Made by a program: the position numbers and the translations under genes. The notes under the pieces were generated by a model that was not told the DNA's origin, ran no database searches, and worked only from the letters and a program-made list of their open reading frames with translations. Positions 27,928-38,500 of a DNA stretch of 64,000 bases are shown piece by piece. The first letter of the stretch is position 1; each line of letters starts with the position of its first letter. This DNA is from Vibrio sp. YMD68 (GTDB lineage Bacteria > Pseudomonadota > Gammaproteobacteria > Enterobacterales > Vibrionaceae): NCBI RefSeq assembly GCF_029958905.1, contig NZ_CP124614.1, positions 1,798,001 to 1,862,000 of the forward strand, read 5' to 3'.

Positions 27928-29100
27928 TTAATGTGAGATGCCAAAAGGGACACACACTTTCCCTTCCATCAATACGCGGGCACTTCGACTCATGGTCGCC
28001 CTATCAACCGTCCACCCTTGTCGCCCTTGGCTTGCTTTCGCGCCTACCTTTAATACGCCAGAGGGGTGGCCAAATGTAACGGATTCTATCTTGTTTCCTC
28101 CAGCCGCCAGATTAACCAACGTGCCTTGTACACATGCTGCCGAAGCGATGGCCACGGCTGCTGTGCCCATCATAGCGTGATGAAGTTTTCCCATAGAAAG
28201 CGCACGCACAACGACATCAATATCATCGCAGCTAACGGTTTTTCCGCTCGAGCTGACGTAGGTTTTGGCCGGGCTGACAAACGCTACTTTAGGCGTGTGT
28301 TGTCTAGATTTTGCTTCTTCAATATCGTGAATTAGCCCCATTCTCAGTGCCCCATACGCTCTTATGGATTCAAACATTGCCAATGCCTTTTCATCACCAT
28401 TGATCGCTTCTTGGCTTTCTGTTCCGGTGTAACCGATAGATTCTGCATCAACAAAGATAGTGGGGATGCCTGCATTTATGAACGTCGCATTAAATGCCCC
28501 AACATCGGGCACGACTAGTTCATCAATCAGGTTTCCAGTTGGAAACATCGATCCACTCCCGTCTGCTGGATTCAAAAAATCCACCTGAATTTCAGCGGCT
28601 GGGAAAGTCACCCCATCGAGTTCAAAATCCCCAAGTTCCTGCACTTCTCCACCAACAATCGGTACATGAGCCACAATGGTTTTACCAATATTGACCTGCC
28701 ATATTTTGACTTCCACGACACCGTTTTGAGGAATACGCGATGCATCAATGAGCCCTCTTTCCACTGCAAATGGCCCGACCGCGGCAGATAAATTTCCGCA
28801 ATTACCACTCCAATCAACAAAGGGTTTGTCTATCGCGACTTGCCCAAAGAGGTAATCAACGTCGTGATCACTTTGATGACTTTTCGATACAATAACGGCT
28901 TTACTGGTGCTTGACGTCGCCCCGCCCATACCATCCGTTTGTTTGCCATAAGGATCAGGACTGCCGATGACTCGAAGTAGCAGTTCATCTCGCAGCTTTC
29001 CGGGCACTTGAGCCGATTGAGGTAAATCCTCTAGTTTGAAGAAAACACCTTTGCTGGTGCCGCCGCGCATGTAGGTGGCTGAAATTTTAGTCTGTTTCAT
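27928..29100 (-). CDS. prpF: 2-methylaconitate cis-trans isomerase
   Basis: The 390-aa PrpF isomerises 2-methylaconitate made by AcnD so that it can be hydrated to 2-methylisocitrate. It has the two-lobed diaminopimelate-epimerase-like fold. The N-terminus ATYMRGGTSKGVFF and DGMGGATSSTSKAV (about 56-69) are hallmarks of the PrpF family. Its ATG overlaps the acnD stop in ATGA, indicating translational coupling, as expected because AcnD needs PrpF in vivo. The length is normal. Confidence 0.96.
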   Translation of the reverse strand: MKQTKISATYMRGGTSKGVFFKLEDLPQSAQVPGKLRDELLLRVIGSPDPYGKQTDGMGGATSSTSKAVIVSKSHQSDHDVDYLFGQVAIDKPFVDWSGNCGNLSAAVGPFAVERGLIDASRIPQNGVVEVKIWQVNIGKTIVAHVPIVGGEVQELGDFELDGVTFPAAEIQVDFLNPADGSGSMFPTGNLIDELVVPDVGAFNATFINAGIPTIFVDAESIGYTGTESQEAINGDEKALAMFESIRAYGALRMGLIHDIEEAKSRQHTPKVAFVSPAKTYVSSSGKTVSCDDIDVVVRALSMGKLHHAMMGTAAVAIASAACVQGTLVNLAAGGNKIESVTFGHPSGVLKVGAKASQGRQGWTVDRATMSRSARVLMEGKVCVPFGISH

Positions 29101-31775
29101 ACTGGCCCCGCGTGAGAGTGAGAATGAAAGTTAGATTGAGGCTGAGATTGTGACGGTAAACTCGTCTGTGATTGTGATTGTGATTGTGACAAAAAGTCTT
29201 GAGCAAAACGTTGTAACACGCCGCCAGCGTTATAAACATTCACCTCATCTTCAGTATCTAAGCGACAAATGACGTCTACTTTAAACTGCTCACCATCGGT
29301 TCGAGTTATCGATAGCACTAACTCACCTCCTGGTTTGATATCACCGAGCACATCGTAAACTTCAGTGCCATTAAGGTTGAAGGTATGACGATTCTGACCC
29401 GATTTAAATTCTAGCGGCAGCACGCCCATTCCTACTAGATTGGTTCTGTGAATGCGTTCAAACCCTTCTGCCACAATCACTTCTACTCCCGCTAACCGAA
29501 CGCCTTTCGCTGCCCAGTCTCGAGACGAACCTTGCCCATAATCTCCACCAGCAACTATAATCAGTGGTTGTTTTCGATCCATGTAGGTCTCAATGGCTTC
29601 CCACATTCGCATTACCTTTCCTTCTGGCTCTACTCGCGCAAGTGATCCCTGCACCACCTCACCTTTCTCTTTCACCATTTCATTAAACAGCTTTGGGTTG
29701 GCGAATGTGGCTCGCTGAGCGGTTAAGTGATCGCCCCGATGAGTCGCATAGGAATTAAAGTCTTCTTCTGGAACATCCATCTTAGTCAGGTATTCACCCG
29801 CCGCACTTGAGGCCAAAATAGCGTTTGAAGGAGAGAGGTGATCGGTGGTGATGTTGTCACCTAGCAACGCCAACGGGCGCATATTTTTTAGGCTTCGTTC
29901 CCCCGCAAGCGCTCCTTCCCAGTACGGTGGTTTGCGAATATAAGTGCTTTTTTCACGCCAGTCGTACAGAGGGTTGAGGTTGGTTTCACTTTCATCCAGT
30001 TTGAACATTTTTATGTAAACTTGATTGAATTGCTCTGGTTTAACATGGCGATTTACTACGGAATCGATTTCCTCGTCACTCGGCCATAAATCATTGAGGT
30101 AGATATGATTGCCACTGCTGTCGAGCCCTAAGCTGTCCTTTTCGATGTCAAAACGAATGGTTCCTGCTAGAGCGTAAGCAACGACAAGCGGTGGCGATGC
30201 CAAAAATGCCTGTTTCGCGTAAGGGTGAATTCGACCATCAAAATTACGATTACCCGACAGTACCGCGGTGGTATAAAGATCACGCTCAATAATGTCATGT
30301 TGAATGTCCGGCGATAGTCCGCCACTCATGCCATTACACGTTGTGCAGGCATACCCTACGATACCAAAACCGAGTTTTTCCATTTCAGGCAATAACCCCG
30401 CTTCTTCCAGGTATAATTTGGCGACTTTGGAACCCGGAGCAAATGACGTCTTCACCCAGGGTTTACGCGCTAAGCCTAGCTCATTGGCCTTTTTCGCCAC
30501 TAACGCCGCCGCCACGACATTTCTTGGGTTACTGGTGTTAGTGCACGAGGTAATCGCTGCAATGATGACCGCACCATCGGGCATTTGATTGCCGTTATCG
30601 TCCCACTGGCCCGCGATACCCCTTTGGGTGAGTTCCGAGGTTGGTAAGCGGCGATGTGGGTTTGAAGGGCCGGCTAAGTTTCGCTGGACCGTTGAAAGAT
30701 CGAAATTAATCACGCGCTCATAAACCGCACTTTCTAAGTCATCAGCCCACAACCCGGTTTGTTTTGCATAGCGTTCTACCAGCTCAACTTGCTCGGCTTC
30801 TCTGCCTGTAAGTTTGAGGTAGTTTATGGTCTGCTCATCGATGTAAAACATCCCAGCGGTCGCGCCGTATTCTGGTGTCATATTGGCGATGGTGGCACGA
30901 TCACCAATCGTGAGGTCGCGTACCCCCTCGCCAAAGAATTCTAAGTAGCTTGAAACGACTCGTTCGTTTCTCAAAAGCTCTGTAATGGCTAAAACAATAT
31001 CGGTCGCTGTAATGCCGGCTTGGCGCTTTCCTACGAGCTTAACACCGACGATATTTGGCAAACGCATCATTGATGGACGACCAAGCATCACCGTTTCCGC
31101 TTCTAATCCACCAACCCCTATCGCTAACACACCTAATGCATCTACGTGGGGCGTATGGCTGTCGGTTCCCACACACGTATCAGGGAATGCGATTCCATTT
31201 TGAGATTGAATAACCGGTGACATTTTTTCAAGATTGATCTGGTGCATGATGCCGTTGCCTGCTGGAATCACGCTGACGTTTTTAAACGCGGTTTTACACC
31301 ACTCAATAAAATGAAAACGATCTTCATTACGACGCTCTTCAATCGCTCTATTTTTATCAAACGCATCTTTTTGAAAGCCTGCATGCTCAACGGCTAATGA
31401 GTGATCAACGATCAACTGCGTTTCAACAACAGGATTCACACTGGCAGGGTCGCCACCTTCTTTTGCAATGGCATCTCGAAGTCCGGCTAGGTCAACCAAA
31501 GCGGTTTGACCTAGGATATCGTGACACACCACACGAGCTGGATACCATGGAAAATCAAGGTCGCTTTTTCTATCGATAATTTGTTTTAGGCTGTCGGTCA
31601 CCTGGCTCGGGTCACAACGCCTGACAAGCTGCTCCGCCAAGATTCTTGAAGTATAGGGTAGTGTTTCATACGAACCTGGTGAAATACTGTTGATCGCTTC
31701 ACGCGCATCAAAATAGTCTAGATCTGTCTCTGGCAGCGATTTTCGGTATCGCTGATTTACGCTGGAATTTGGCAT
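29097..31775 (-). CDS. acnD: Fe/S-dependent 2-methylcitrate dehydratase
   Basis: An 892-aa aconitase-family enzyme that dehydrates 2-methylcitrate to 2-methylaconitate. The [4Fe-4S] cysteines are in TSCTNTSNP (near 410) and CTTCNGMSG (near 475). The substrate motif RDWAAKG is in the C-terminal swivel domain. Its location between prpC and prpF distinguishes it from AcnA. The product is about 25 residues longer than usual because of a low-complexity tail rich in Ser-Gln pairs (SQSQSQSQTSLPSQSQPQ). That tail comes from short DNA repeats at 29110-29195 and is unlikely to be catalytic. Confidence 0.95.
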   Translation of the reverse strand: MPNSSVNQRYRKSLPETDLDYFDAREAINSISPGSYETLPYTSRILAEQLVRRCDPSQVTDSLKQIIDRKSDLDFPWYPARVVCHDILGQTALVDLAGLRDAIAKEGGDPASVNPVVETQLIVDHSLAVEHAGFQKDAFDKNRAIEERRNEDRFHFIEWCKTAFKNVSVIPAGNGIMHQINLEKMSPVIQSQNGIAFPDTCVGTDSHTPHVDALGVLAIGVGGLEAETVMLGRPSMMRLPNIVGVKLVGKRQAGITATDIVLAITELLRNERVVSSYLEFFGEGVRDLTIGDRATIANMTPEYGATAGMFYIDEQTINYLKLTGREAEQVELVERYAKQTGLWADDLESAVYERVINFDLSTVQRNLAGPSNPHRRLPTSELTQRGIAGQWDDNGNQMPDGAVIIAAITSCTNTSNPRNVVAAALVAKKANELGLARKPWVKTSFAPGSKVAKLYLEEAGLLPEMEKLGFGIVGYACTTCNGMSGGLSPDIQHDIIERDLYTTAVLSGNRNFDGRIHPYAKQAFLASPPLVVAYALAGTIRFDIEKDSLGLDSSGNHIYLNDLWPSDEEIDSVVNRHVKPEQFNQVYIKMFKLDESETNLNPLYDWREKSTYIRKPPYWEGALAGERSLKNMRPLALLGDNITTDHLSPSNAILASSAAGEYLTKMDVPEEDFNSYATHRGDHLTAQRATFANPKLFNEMVKEKGEVVQGSLARVEPEGKVMRMWEAIETYMDRKQPLIIVAGGDYGQGSSRDWAAKGVRLAGVEVIVAEGFERIHRTNLVGMGVLPLEFKSGQNRHTFNLNGTEVYDVLGDIKPGGELVLSITRTDGEQFKVDVICRLDTEDEVNVYNAGGVLQRFAQDFLSQSQSQSQTSLPSQSQPQSNFHSHSHAGPV
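29110..29195. repeat. Short tandem repeats coding for the Ser-Gln tail of AcnD
   Basis: The unit TGTGAT repeats in tandem from about 29166 to 29190, next to imperfect GAGATTG/GAGTGAGAATG copies. It yields (SQ)n and SHSH at the AcnD C-terminus. Unit gain or loss keeps the reading frame because the unit is 6 bp. Confidence 0.8.
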
Positions 31776-31854
31776 AACATCCGTCCATGAATCGGTTCAT
31801 CTTGGTCAAGCAAGGCATCGTACGCCCTGCTTTTTTCATCATTGCCTGCTTTGT

Positions 31855-31899
31855 TTTATCTGCTTTATCTGCTTTATCTGCTTTATCTGCTTTATCTGC
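31855..31899. repeat. Five tandem copies of a 9-bp unit between prpC and acnD
   Basis: TTTATCTGC is repeated five times without a mismatch in the 196-bp gap upstream of acnD. The rest of the gap is T-rich on the plus strand and holds no ORF. Confidence 0.97.
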
Positions 31900-31971
31900 T
31901 TAGTTTGCTTGGTTTTGTTACGCTATTGAAAGGCAATGTCTTTGACTCGTTTGTTTGACTATTTCGTTGCT

Positions 31972-33183
31972 CTATTGCCTTTGAACAATCGGCAACCATT
32001 CCTGATGCTCAGGACCATCGTAGTCAGCACTTGGACGGATAATTCGATTTTTGGCACGCTGTTCATAAATATGCGCCGCCCACCCCGTTAAACGACTCAT
32101 CACGAAGATAGGCGTAAACAGCTTGGTTGGGATATCCATAAAGTGATACGCAGATGCATGGAAGAAATCGGCGTTACAGAATAGGCCTTTTTCGCGCTTC
32201 ATCACCGATTCTACTCGCTCTGAAACCGCATACAGTTGTGTGTCTCCTACCGCTTGTGACAACTCTTTTGACCAGCGTTTTATCAGTGCATTACGAGGAT
32301 CACTTTCTCGGTATACCGCATGACCAAAGCCCATGATTTTGTCTTTGTTTGCCAGCATCTTCATGATGTTCTCTTCTGCTTCATCAGCGGTTTGCCAATC
32401 TTGGATCATGTCCATCGCAGCTTCGTTTGCGCCACCATGCAAAGGCCCACGCAACGTGCCAATTGCGGCAGTGATACAGGAATGAATATCCGACAACGTT
32501 GAAGCGCACACTCGGCCTGCAAATGTGGATGCATTAAATTCGTGCTCGGCGTACAAGATAAGCGAGCAGTGCATGACTTTTCTATGCAGTTCACTTGGCG
32601 AGGTATCGGTTAACATTTTAAGGAAATACCCTCCGATACACGATTCTGACGTGTCTTGAGTGTCGATTCGCACGCCGTCGTGGCTAAACCGATACCAGTA
32701 ACAGATGATCGCCGGAAACAGCGCCAACATTCGCTCTGTCGCTTGCTGTTGCTGTGAAAAATCCATTTCTTGTTCTAGGTTACCAAGCATAGAACATCCG
32801 GTTCTCATGACATCCATTGGATGCGCTGTAGAGGGGATCAGTTCTAGTGCTTGTTTAAGCGCGGTTGGTAGCCCTCTTAATCCAATCAATCGCGTTTTGT
32901 ATTCATCCAATTCTGTCTGGTTTGGAAGGTGCCCCTGTAACAGCAAATAGGCGACTTCTTCAAACTCGGCGTTGTTCGCCAAGTCGGTAATATCATACCC
33001 TCGGTAAGTTAGGCCTGTTCCTGTTTGGCCCACAGTGCACAGTGATGTTGTGCCAGCACTTTGTCCGCGCAAGCCCGCGCCGCCAATTGGCTTTTGGCTT
33101 TCTGTTTTTGCACTTTTTGTTATTGTGCTTTTAGTTATGGTGCCTTTAGTTATCGTGCTTTCTGAGGAAACGGGTGAAGACAT
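31972..33183 (-). CDS. prpC: 2-methylcitrate synthase
   Basis: A 403-aa citrate-synthase-fold enzyme that condenses propionyl-CoA with oxaloacetate to 2-methylcitrate. LRGPLHGGANEAA carries the first catalytic His, GFGHAVYRESDPRN the second, and the catalytic Asp lies in NADFFHAS. Family members are about 375-390 aa; the extra N-terminal stretch contains a TITK repeat (TITKGTITKSTITK) from short DNA repeats at about 33110-33165. AAGGAG lies 7 nt before the ATG. The prp operon context separates it from GltA. Confidence 0.96.
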   Translation of the reverse strand: MSSPVSSESTITKGTITKSTITKSAKTESQKPIGGAGLRGQSAGTTSLCTVGQTGTGLTYRGYDITDLANNAEFEEVAYLLLQGHLPNQTELDEYKTRLIGLRGLPTALKQALELIPSTAHPMDVMRTGCSMLGNLEQEMDFSQQQQATERMLALFPAIICYWYRFSHDGVRIDTQDTSESCIGGYFLKMLTDTSPSELHRKVMHCSLILYAEHEFNASTFAGRVCASTLSDIHSCITAAIGTLRGPLHGGANEAAMDMIQDWQTADEAEENIMKMLANKDKIMGFGHAVYRESDPRNALIKRWSKELSQAVGDTQLYAVSERVESVMKREKGLFCNADFFHASAYHFMDIPTKLFTPIFVMSRLTGWAAHIYEQRAKNRIIRPSADYDGPEHQEWLPIVQRQ

Positions 33184-33289
33184 AATGAACTCCTTTTCTG
33201 TGCTAACTTATGTGACGGTATCTTCGTCGTTGCTCTTCGGCACTGTCATAAGTTAACGATTTCACGTTATTGGATTAGGTTAATGTTGT

Positions 33290-34183
33290 CTATTTACCGG
33301 AAAATAGCTGGTCCAGCTTATCTTCGTAATCATGATAATTGAGGTGTTCGTAGAGCTCTTTGCGCGTTTGCATCGATTCAACCACCGCCTCCTGATTGCC
33401 TTCCACCAGCAAGTGTCGGTAAACGTTTTCAGCGGCTTTGTTCATTGCTCTAAATGCACTCAACGGATAAAGCACCATGTCCACACTCGATTTGGCTAAG
33501 TCTTCACAACTGTAGAGAGGGGTTTGACCAAATTCGGTAATATTGGCCAGAATGGGGACATGTTTTCCCGTTGCAGATTGCAAGGCGGCTGAGAATTTCA
33601 CATATTGATCCAGTTGATTCATCGCCTCTGGGAAAATCATATCCGCCCCTGCTTCAACACAGGCAATCGCTCGTTCAATCGCGCTGTCAATCCCTTCTAC
33701 CGCCAACGCATCAGTCCGCGCCATAATGACAAAGCTTTCATCGTTGCGTGCATCCACTGCGGCTTTGATTCGGTCGACCATTTCTTGCGCACTGACAATG
33801 GCTTTGTTTGGTCGATGACCACACCGTTTCTGTGCGACTTGATCTTCCATATGCACTGCCGCAGCGCCTGCTTTTTCAATCGACTTGATCGTTCTGGCAA
33901 TGTTAAACGCACCACCGAATCCTGTGTCGATGTCCACCAACAATGGCAAATCACAGGCGTTGGTGACTCGCTCAACATCCACGAGCACATCATTGAGTGT
34001 TGTAATACCTAAATCAGGTAGCCCATACGATGCATTCGCGATGCCCCCGCCCGATAAATAAATCGCCTGGTGGCCGATGTTTTTCGCCATCATTGCGCAG
34101 TATGGATTGACCGTACCGACAATTTGCAGCGGATCATTGTTTTCGACAGCAAGCCTAAATTTGGCCCCCGGTGATAATTTCAT
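33290..34183 (-). CDS. prpB: 2-methylisocitrate lyase
   Basis: The 297-aa PrpB splits 2-methylisocitrate to pyruvate and succinate, the last step of the cycle. The isocitrate-lyase superfamily signature KRCGH is at 119-123 with catalytic C121. D85 and D87 (VDIDTGFG) bind Mg2+. The length is typical. GGGAG precedes the ATG. It is the first enzyme gene after the regulator. Confidence 0.97.
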   Translation of the reverse strand: MKLSPGAKFRLAVENNDPLQIVGTVNPYCAMMAKNIGHQAIYLSGGGIANASYGLPDLGITTLNDVLVDVERVTNACDLPLLVDIDTGFGGAFNIARTIKSIEKAGAAAVHMEDQVAQKRCGHRPNKAIVSAQEMVDRIKAAVDARNDESFVIMARTDALAVEGIDSAIERAIACVEAGADMIFPEAMNQLDQYVKFSAALQSATGKHVPILANITEFGQTPLYSCEDLAKSSVDMVLYPLSAFRAMNKAAENVYRHLLVEGNQEAVVESMQTRKELYEHLNYHDYEDKLDQLFSGK

Positions 34184-34340
34184 GGTTAAACTCCCTATAA
34201 CTCAGTCGAACTCTTCAGTTCTTAATGTAATGTCTCAATGCAATGTGTTCTCTATTGAATCGGCCTTCGAGTGAATGCTCTTTCTAGTGAACGTACTTCC
34301 TGATAAACATGCTTCCTGGTCGCCACGAAACAAACCTAAA

Positions 34341-35063
34341 CTAGGACTCATCCTGTTGGATCTGCTTTTCTATCAGCAGGCGACTGCCAGAAATGTGCCG
34401 TCTCATGAGCATTTCTGCCAACTCTTCATCACGATTGCGTATCGCTTGTAAAATAAATTTGTGCTCCTCAAGCGCTTCTGTTGGTCTTGATTGTGCTCGA
34501 GGCGATTGATAACGATACATACGCAGCAAGTGGTAAAGCTCTCCACACAATAGGGAGACCAGTTTGCTGTTTCGGCTGGCTTTAATGATTCGATAATGGA
34601 AATCAAAATCGCCATGTTGATGAAAGTAAGAAGCCCCCTCAACTTGATCGATATGTTTGGAATGGGTTGCCAATACTTCTTCTAACTTGATTAGCTCATC
34701 TGGTGTAATGTGTCTTGCAGCGAGTCGGGCGGCCATCCCTTCCAACGCTTCCCTAACTGAATACAGCTCTATGAGTTTTTCTTGGGAAAAGGTAATCACC
34801 CTTGCGCCAACATGTGGGATGCGCTCGATTAATCCTAGCCCTTCAACGCGCATAATCGCTTCTCTAAGCGGCCCGCGACTGACTTCAAATCGTTTTGCCA
34901 GTTCAGGCTCAGATATCTTGCTTCCTGGTGGTATATCACCACCAACAATCGCCTCAATAAGATATTCCGTTAAGCTTTCTGATTTGGTGTTTTCTTTTTC
35001 AGGCGCACGAGTTTTGGTGTCGTTAGAGAGACTCAATTCGGAAATGGTACTGTTCATGTTCAT
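34341..35063 (-). CDS. GntR/FCD-family regulator of the prp operon
   Basis: A 240-aa FadR-subfamily repressor. The winged helix-turn-helix (about 33-100) contains ELAKRFEVSRGPLREAI, the conserved GntR recognition region. An all-helical FCD ligand domain (about 105-225) has the metal-binding Asp/His pattern DFDFHYRI...H. It lies directly upstream of prpB on the same strand, so it is likely a local regulator responding to a propionate metabolite such as 2-methylcitrate. This replaces the sigma-54-type PrpR of enterobacteria. Three TGTCGACA operator candidates lie upstream. Confidence 0.92.
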   Translation of the reverse strand: MNMNSTISELSLSNDTKTRAPEKENTKSESLTEYLIEAIVGGDIPPGSKISEPELAKRFEVSRGPLREAIMRVEGLGLIERIPHVGARVITFSQEKLIELYSVREALEGMAARLAARHITPDELIKLEEVLATHSKHIDQVEGASYFHQHGDFDFHYRIIKASRNSKLVSLLCGELYHLLRMYRYQSPRAQSRPTEALEEHKFILQAIRNRDEELAEMLMRRHISGSRLLIEKQIQQDES

Positions 35064-35577
35064 GCACTCACATTATCTAGGTTGACTGGTTGCTTGAGTT
35101 AATACATTGCTTTGGTGAATCCGTGACTTTAGTTAATCAATCACCTTGGTTAATAAGTCACCTTGGTTAATAAGTCACTTTAGCTAACCAGGTTTCTTGG
35201 TTAACCGGTTTTGTGTCAACAATCTGCTGCTGTGTTTATAAAATAGACCATTAAAGTGTCGACAATCAAGTAAATTGTCGACACTTTAGACTAAGGTATA
35301 GGTATTTAATTTTAGTAAAGATACGAACGGAAGGTTAGAAGAACTGGATAATAAACCGCATTTTCAAGGCATTAAACTTAAAAAACAGATGACAACTAGA
35401 ATTATAAGAGAAGAAAGACCGAAGACCTTGTGTCGACAATTATCTCTATTAGGGCAAGAGGCGCAGTAGAGAGCGTTTGACTCTCTATTGCGCGATTTTC
35501 ACTCGGACATTACCCACTTAAACATTACCCACTCAAATATTGCCACTCGAACATGCCTGACTCAAAGGTTGCTGGCT
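35064..35577. promoter_or_regulatory. Upstream region of the prp operon, rich in short repeats and operator-like sites
   Basis: A 514-bp gap. Near the regulator gene it is filled with imperfect repeats of TTGGTTAATAAGTCAC-type units (about 35090-35215). Further upstream are the operator palindromes listed separately. The far end (35500-35560) has another family of imperfect repeats (CATTACCCACT...). No ORF or hairpin terminator was recognised. Confidence 0.6.
35252..35288. promoter_or_regulatory. Operator-like inverted repeat upstream of the GntR-prp operon
   Basis: Perfect 15-bp arms TAAAGTGTCGACAAT / ATTGTCGACACTTTA are separated by 7 bp. Each arm contains the palindrome TGTCGACA (35257-35264 and 35276-35283), spaced 19 bp centre to centre, about two helical turns. 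FadR-type regulators bind T-GT-N3-AC-A sites, which TTGTCGACA fits. A third TGTCGACA is at 35431-35438. Confidence 0.8.
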
Positions 35578-38500
35578 TTACGAGCGAAACTTTTCAATAT
35601 CGACATCATCGACCTGCGCTTCAGGTAAAAAGCGAGTCGCGTATTCTTTGTACACGCCACTTTCCAAGAAAAGCATAAACAGGTCGATATCTAAATGATC
35701 ATCCAGCGCCATTTTATGCATAATATCAATAGCGACACTGACGGGCTTGGCCTTCTTATAAGGTCTGTCGGCGGCGGTTAATGCTTCAAAAATGTCGGCA
35801 ATCACGAGTATGCGCTCTGGAATCGAAAGATCATCACGAGTGAGTTTACGAGGGTATCCTGTTCCTTTTAGTGTTTCATGGTGCGTTGAAGCGTAACGAG
35901 GAACACGACTTAGCTCTGGCGGGAATGGCAGGTTATTGAGCATTTTAATTCCGCTGATCATATGCTCATTGATTTTAAAGCGGTCTTCTTTTGTTAACGT
36001 TCCACTTCTAATGGATAGATTATAAAGTTCACCCAGATTGTATTGATGTTCCGGTACGTCAATATTAATACCAAATTTAGGATCAAACTCTAACGGCCTT
36101 ATTCTTTTAATAATATGCTCGGGTTTATCGCTCAGCAGGGTTTCAGTCATAGGCAATGGTTGATCACGTCGGGTTTTGGAGAGTTCTTCAAACGGTGAAA
36201 GCCCTAAAGCATCATCAAAATGACGTTGCCAGGTTTGTTGCCCTATCTGATGGATTCGTTTCACTTGCTCTTCGCCCATAAATTCACTGCCTACATTGGA
36301 TGTCGCGATAAATTCGAAGTCACTTTTTAACTGCTCCTGGCGAGTCAGCCATTCTTCCATCAATGTTTGTTCTGTCTGTTCGTTATTGTTGGTTCTCTCG
36401 CTGTTTTCAGTTTGCTTGTTGTTTTCTTCATTGAGTAATTGCTTGAGGTAGTGGATTTCAGCATCACGCCATAGCACCTCAAAGCGCGTTCTAATTTCAT
36501 GAATTCGATTATAATTGGCTTCCAGTTTACTGCCCTTATCTACGATGTGTTCCGGGGTCGTTATCTTTCCACAATCGTGAAGCCAAGCGGCGATCTGAAA
36601 CTCCTTCCTCTCTTTATCATCGGCAAACTTAAAGTCTTTAAACTTACCCTCTTGGGCATTTTCCACTGCATCTGCCAGCAACATCCCTATTTCAGGCACT
36701 CGGTTACAATGCCCAGCAGTATAAGGCGACTTTTCATCGATCGCTTGAGCAATCAAACGAATAAACGACTCGACAAATTCTTCTTGCGATTTTTGATAAC
36801 GCTGAATCTCTTCCACCATATCCATCATAGAATCAGACAGTTCAGACACTTCTTTTATGCGTGATTGAACATGATGGACATCGTCGAACTGACGTAGAGA
36901 AATTTTGTACGTTTCTTTCGTTAGTAGATCCACGGGTCTAACGATCGGGTTGCCAAATACCCAAGCGACAGGCAACAAAAGAAACAGAATCATGAAGCTC
37001 AAGCCCATCGATGTCAGTACCTTGGGGATCACCTTATCAATCACAACTTGCTTGGGAACAAGAACGGCGAAGTACTCGGTTTCCCGAGTAGGATCCTCCA
37101 TTGGTGCGAGGTAAAGATAATGGTCTGACCCGTTGATGTCTTGTTCAATCATTTGATTTTGAAGGGTCGGTTGTTCAGTCAACGCCATCAGCTCGGCATA
37201 CGGTACCAAGGTTTCATGCTTCAATTTTTGGTTTAACCATTTTTCATTCAGTGCTTGCCATTGCTTATCCGTCACATTGGCTATCGCTAACCCTATCGCA
37301 TCCATTAACCTTTGATCATCCGTCTTCATTGATAAGTAATATTCGACGGGTTTATTGCGCGGTAAGGGGCGAATATTAAGGTCACTGGAATAGGTGGTAT
37401 CTCTATAACCGTTTAAGACTGGCAATGCATCTACCACAGAAGTGACTTTCCCGGTACTGAGCCATTGCATCGCTTCATCAATACTGTTTGCAAATAGGAC
37501 CGTTCTTTCTTTGTTTTTTCTGAGTAGCGTCTCCGTTGAGCGGCCTTTGACTAAAGCAATCGGAAGGGACATCAGCTGGTCATGCGTTTTTCTAGCATCC
37601 CTCAAGTGTGTTGCGATACCGAGGGGCATGGAATACAAAACGACACTGTTGACGGTGCCTACCTGGCTAGACGATTCTGGGGCCTGGGTAGATTGCAATA
37701 GATCTAATTCACCTCGATTGAATTTATCGGACAGCTCTTGCCAGGTGAATCCATTAACAAATTCAAACTTTAACCCCGTCATTTCACTCACAATGGCGAG
37801 AAGATCAACGGCGTAACCTCTTGGTTCACCTGCCAACGAGTAGTCTAAAGGGCCCCAATCATTTTGGTTGGATACCAGTAATGATCGGGAATCGTCTAAA
37901 AACCGTTTTTGCTCTGCATCAAAGGCCAGCACTTTAGAAGGGGGAAGAATGGTTCGTTGGATCTCTTTTTGTTGACTATGGCTAGAGGCAATAATTTCGC
38001 CTTTCTCATTAAAAATGTAAGATTCAACGCCTTGCTCCCCGCCTAATCCAAGTGCTTTGGGCGAAATCAGTGAACTGACTGAGGAAAGAACAATATCTAT
38101 CCCTATCACTTCATGATTGGTTCTCACTGCGTAAGTTTGCCCGGTTATTTTAAGGTGTTGAAATAAATAGGGCTCAGTTTTAAGCACGTGCTCTTTTGTT
38201 GCTTGATCATACCAAGGCCGCTGAGTTGGGTAGAAGTTGCTCTCTTCCGTCGTTTTTTTGGTCAGCGTATAATTTTCAGTAAAATAGTGCGTCTCTCTTA
38301 CCCTATTCTCTTTGGGTCCATTAACTTGTATCACAACCCAACGGTCATTCACCCCAGCCTCTATTTTTTCTCGTACGATTGGCGATGAATTAAGGTTAAT
38401 TATTTGGTAAAAATCTTCGTTATCATTTCCCCAATAAATGCTATAAAACATGGGGTTATCTAGTAGTGTCTGCGTAAAAATAGTCTTCACTTCACGCTGA

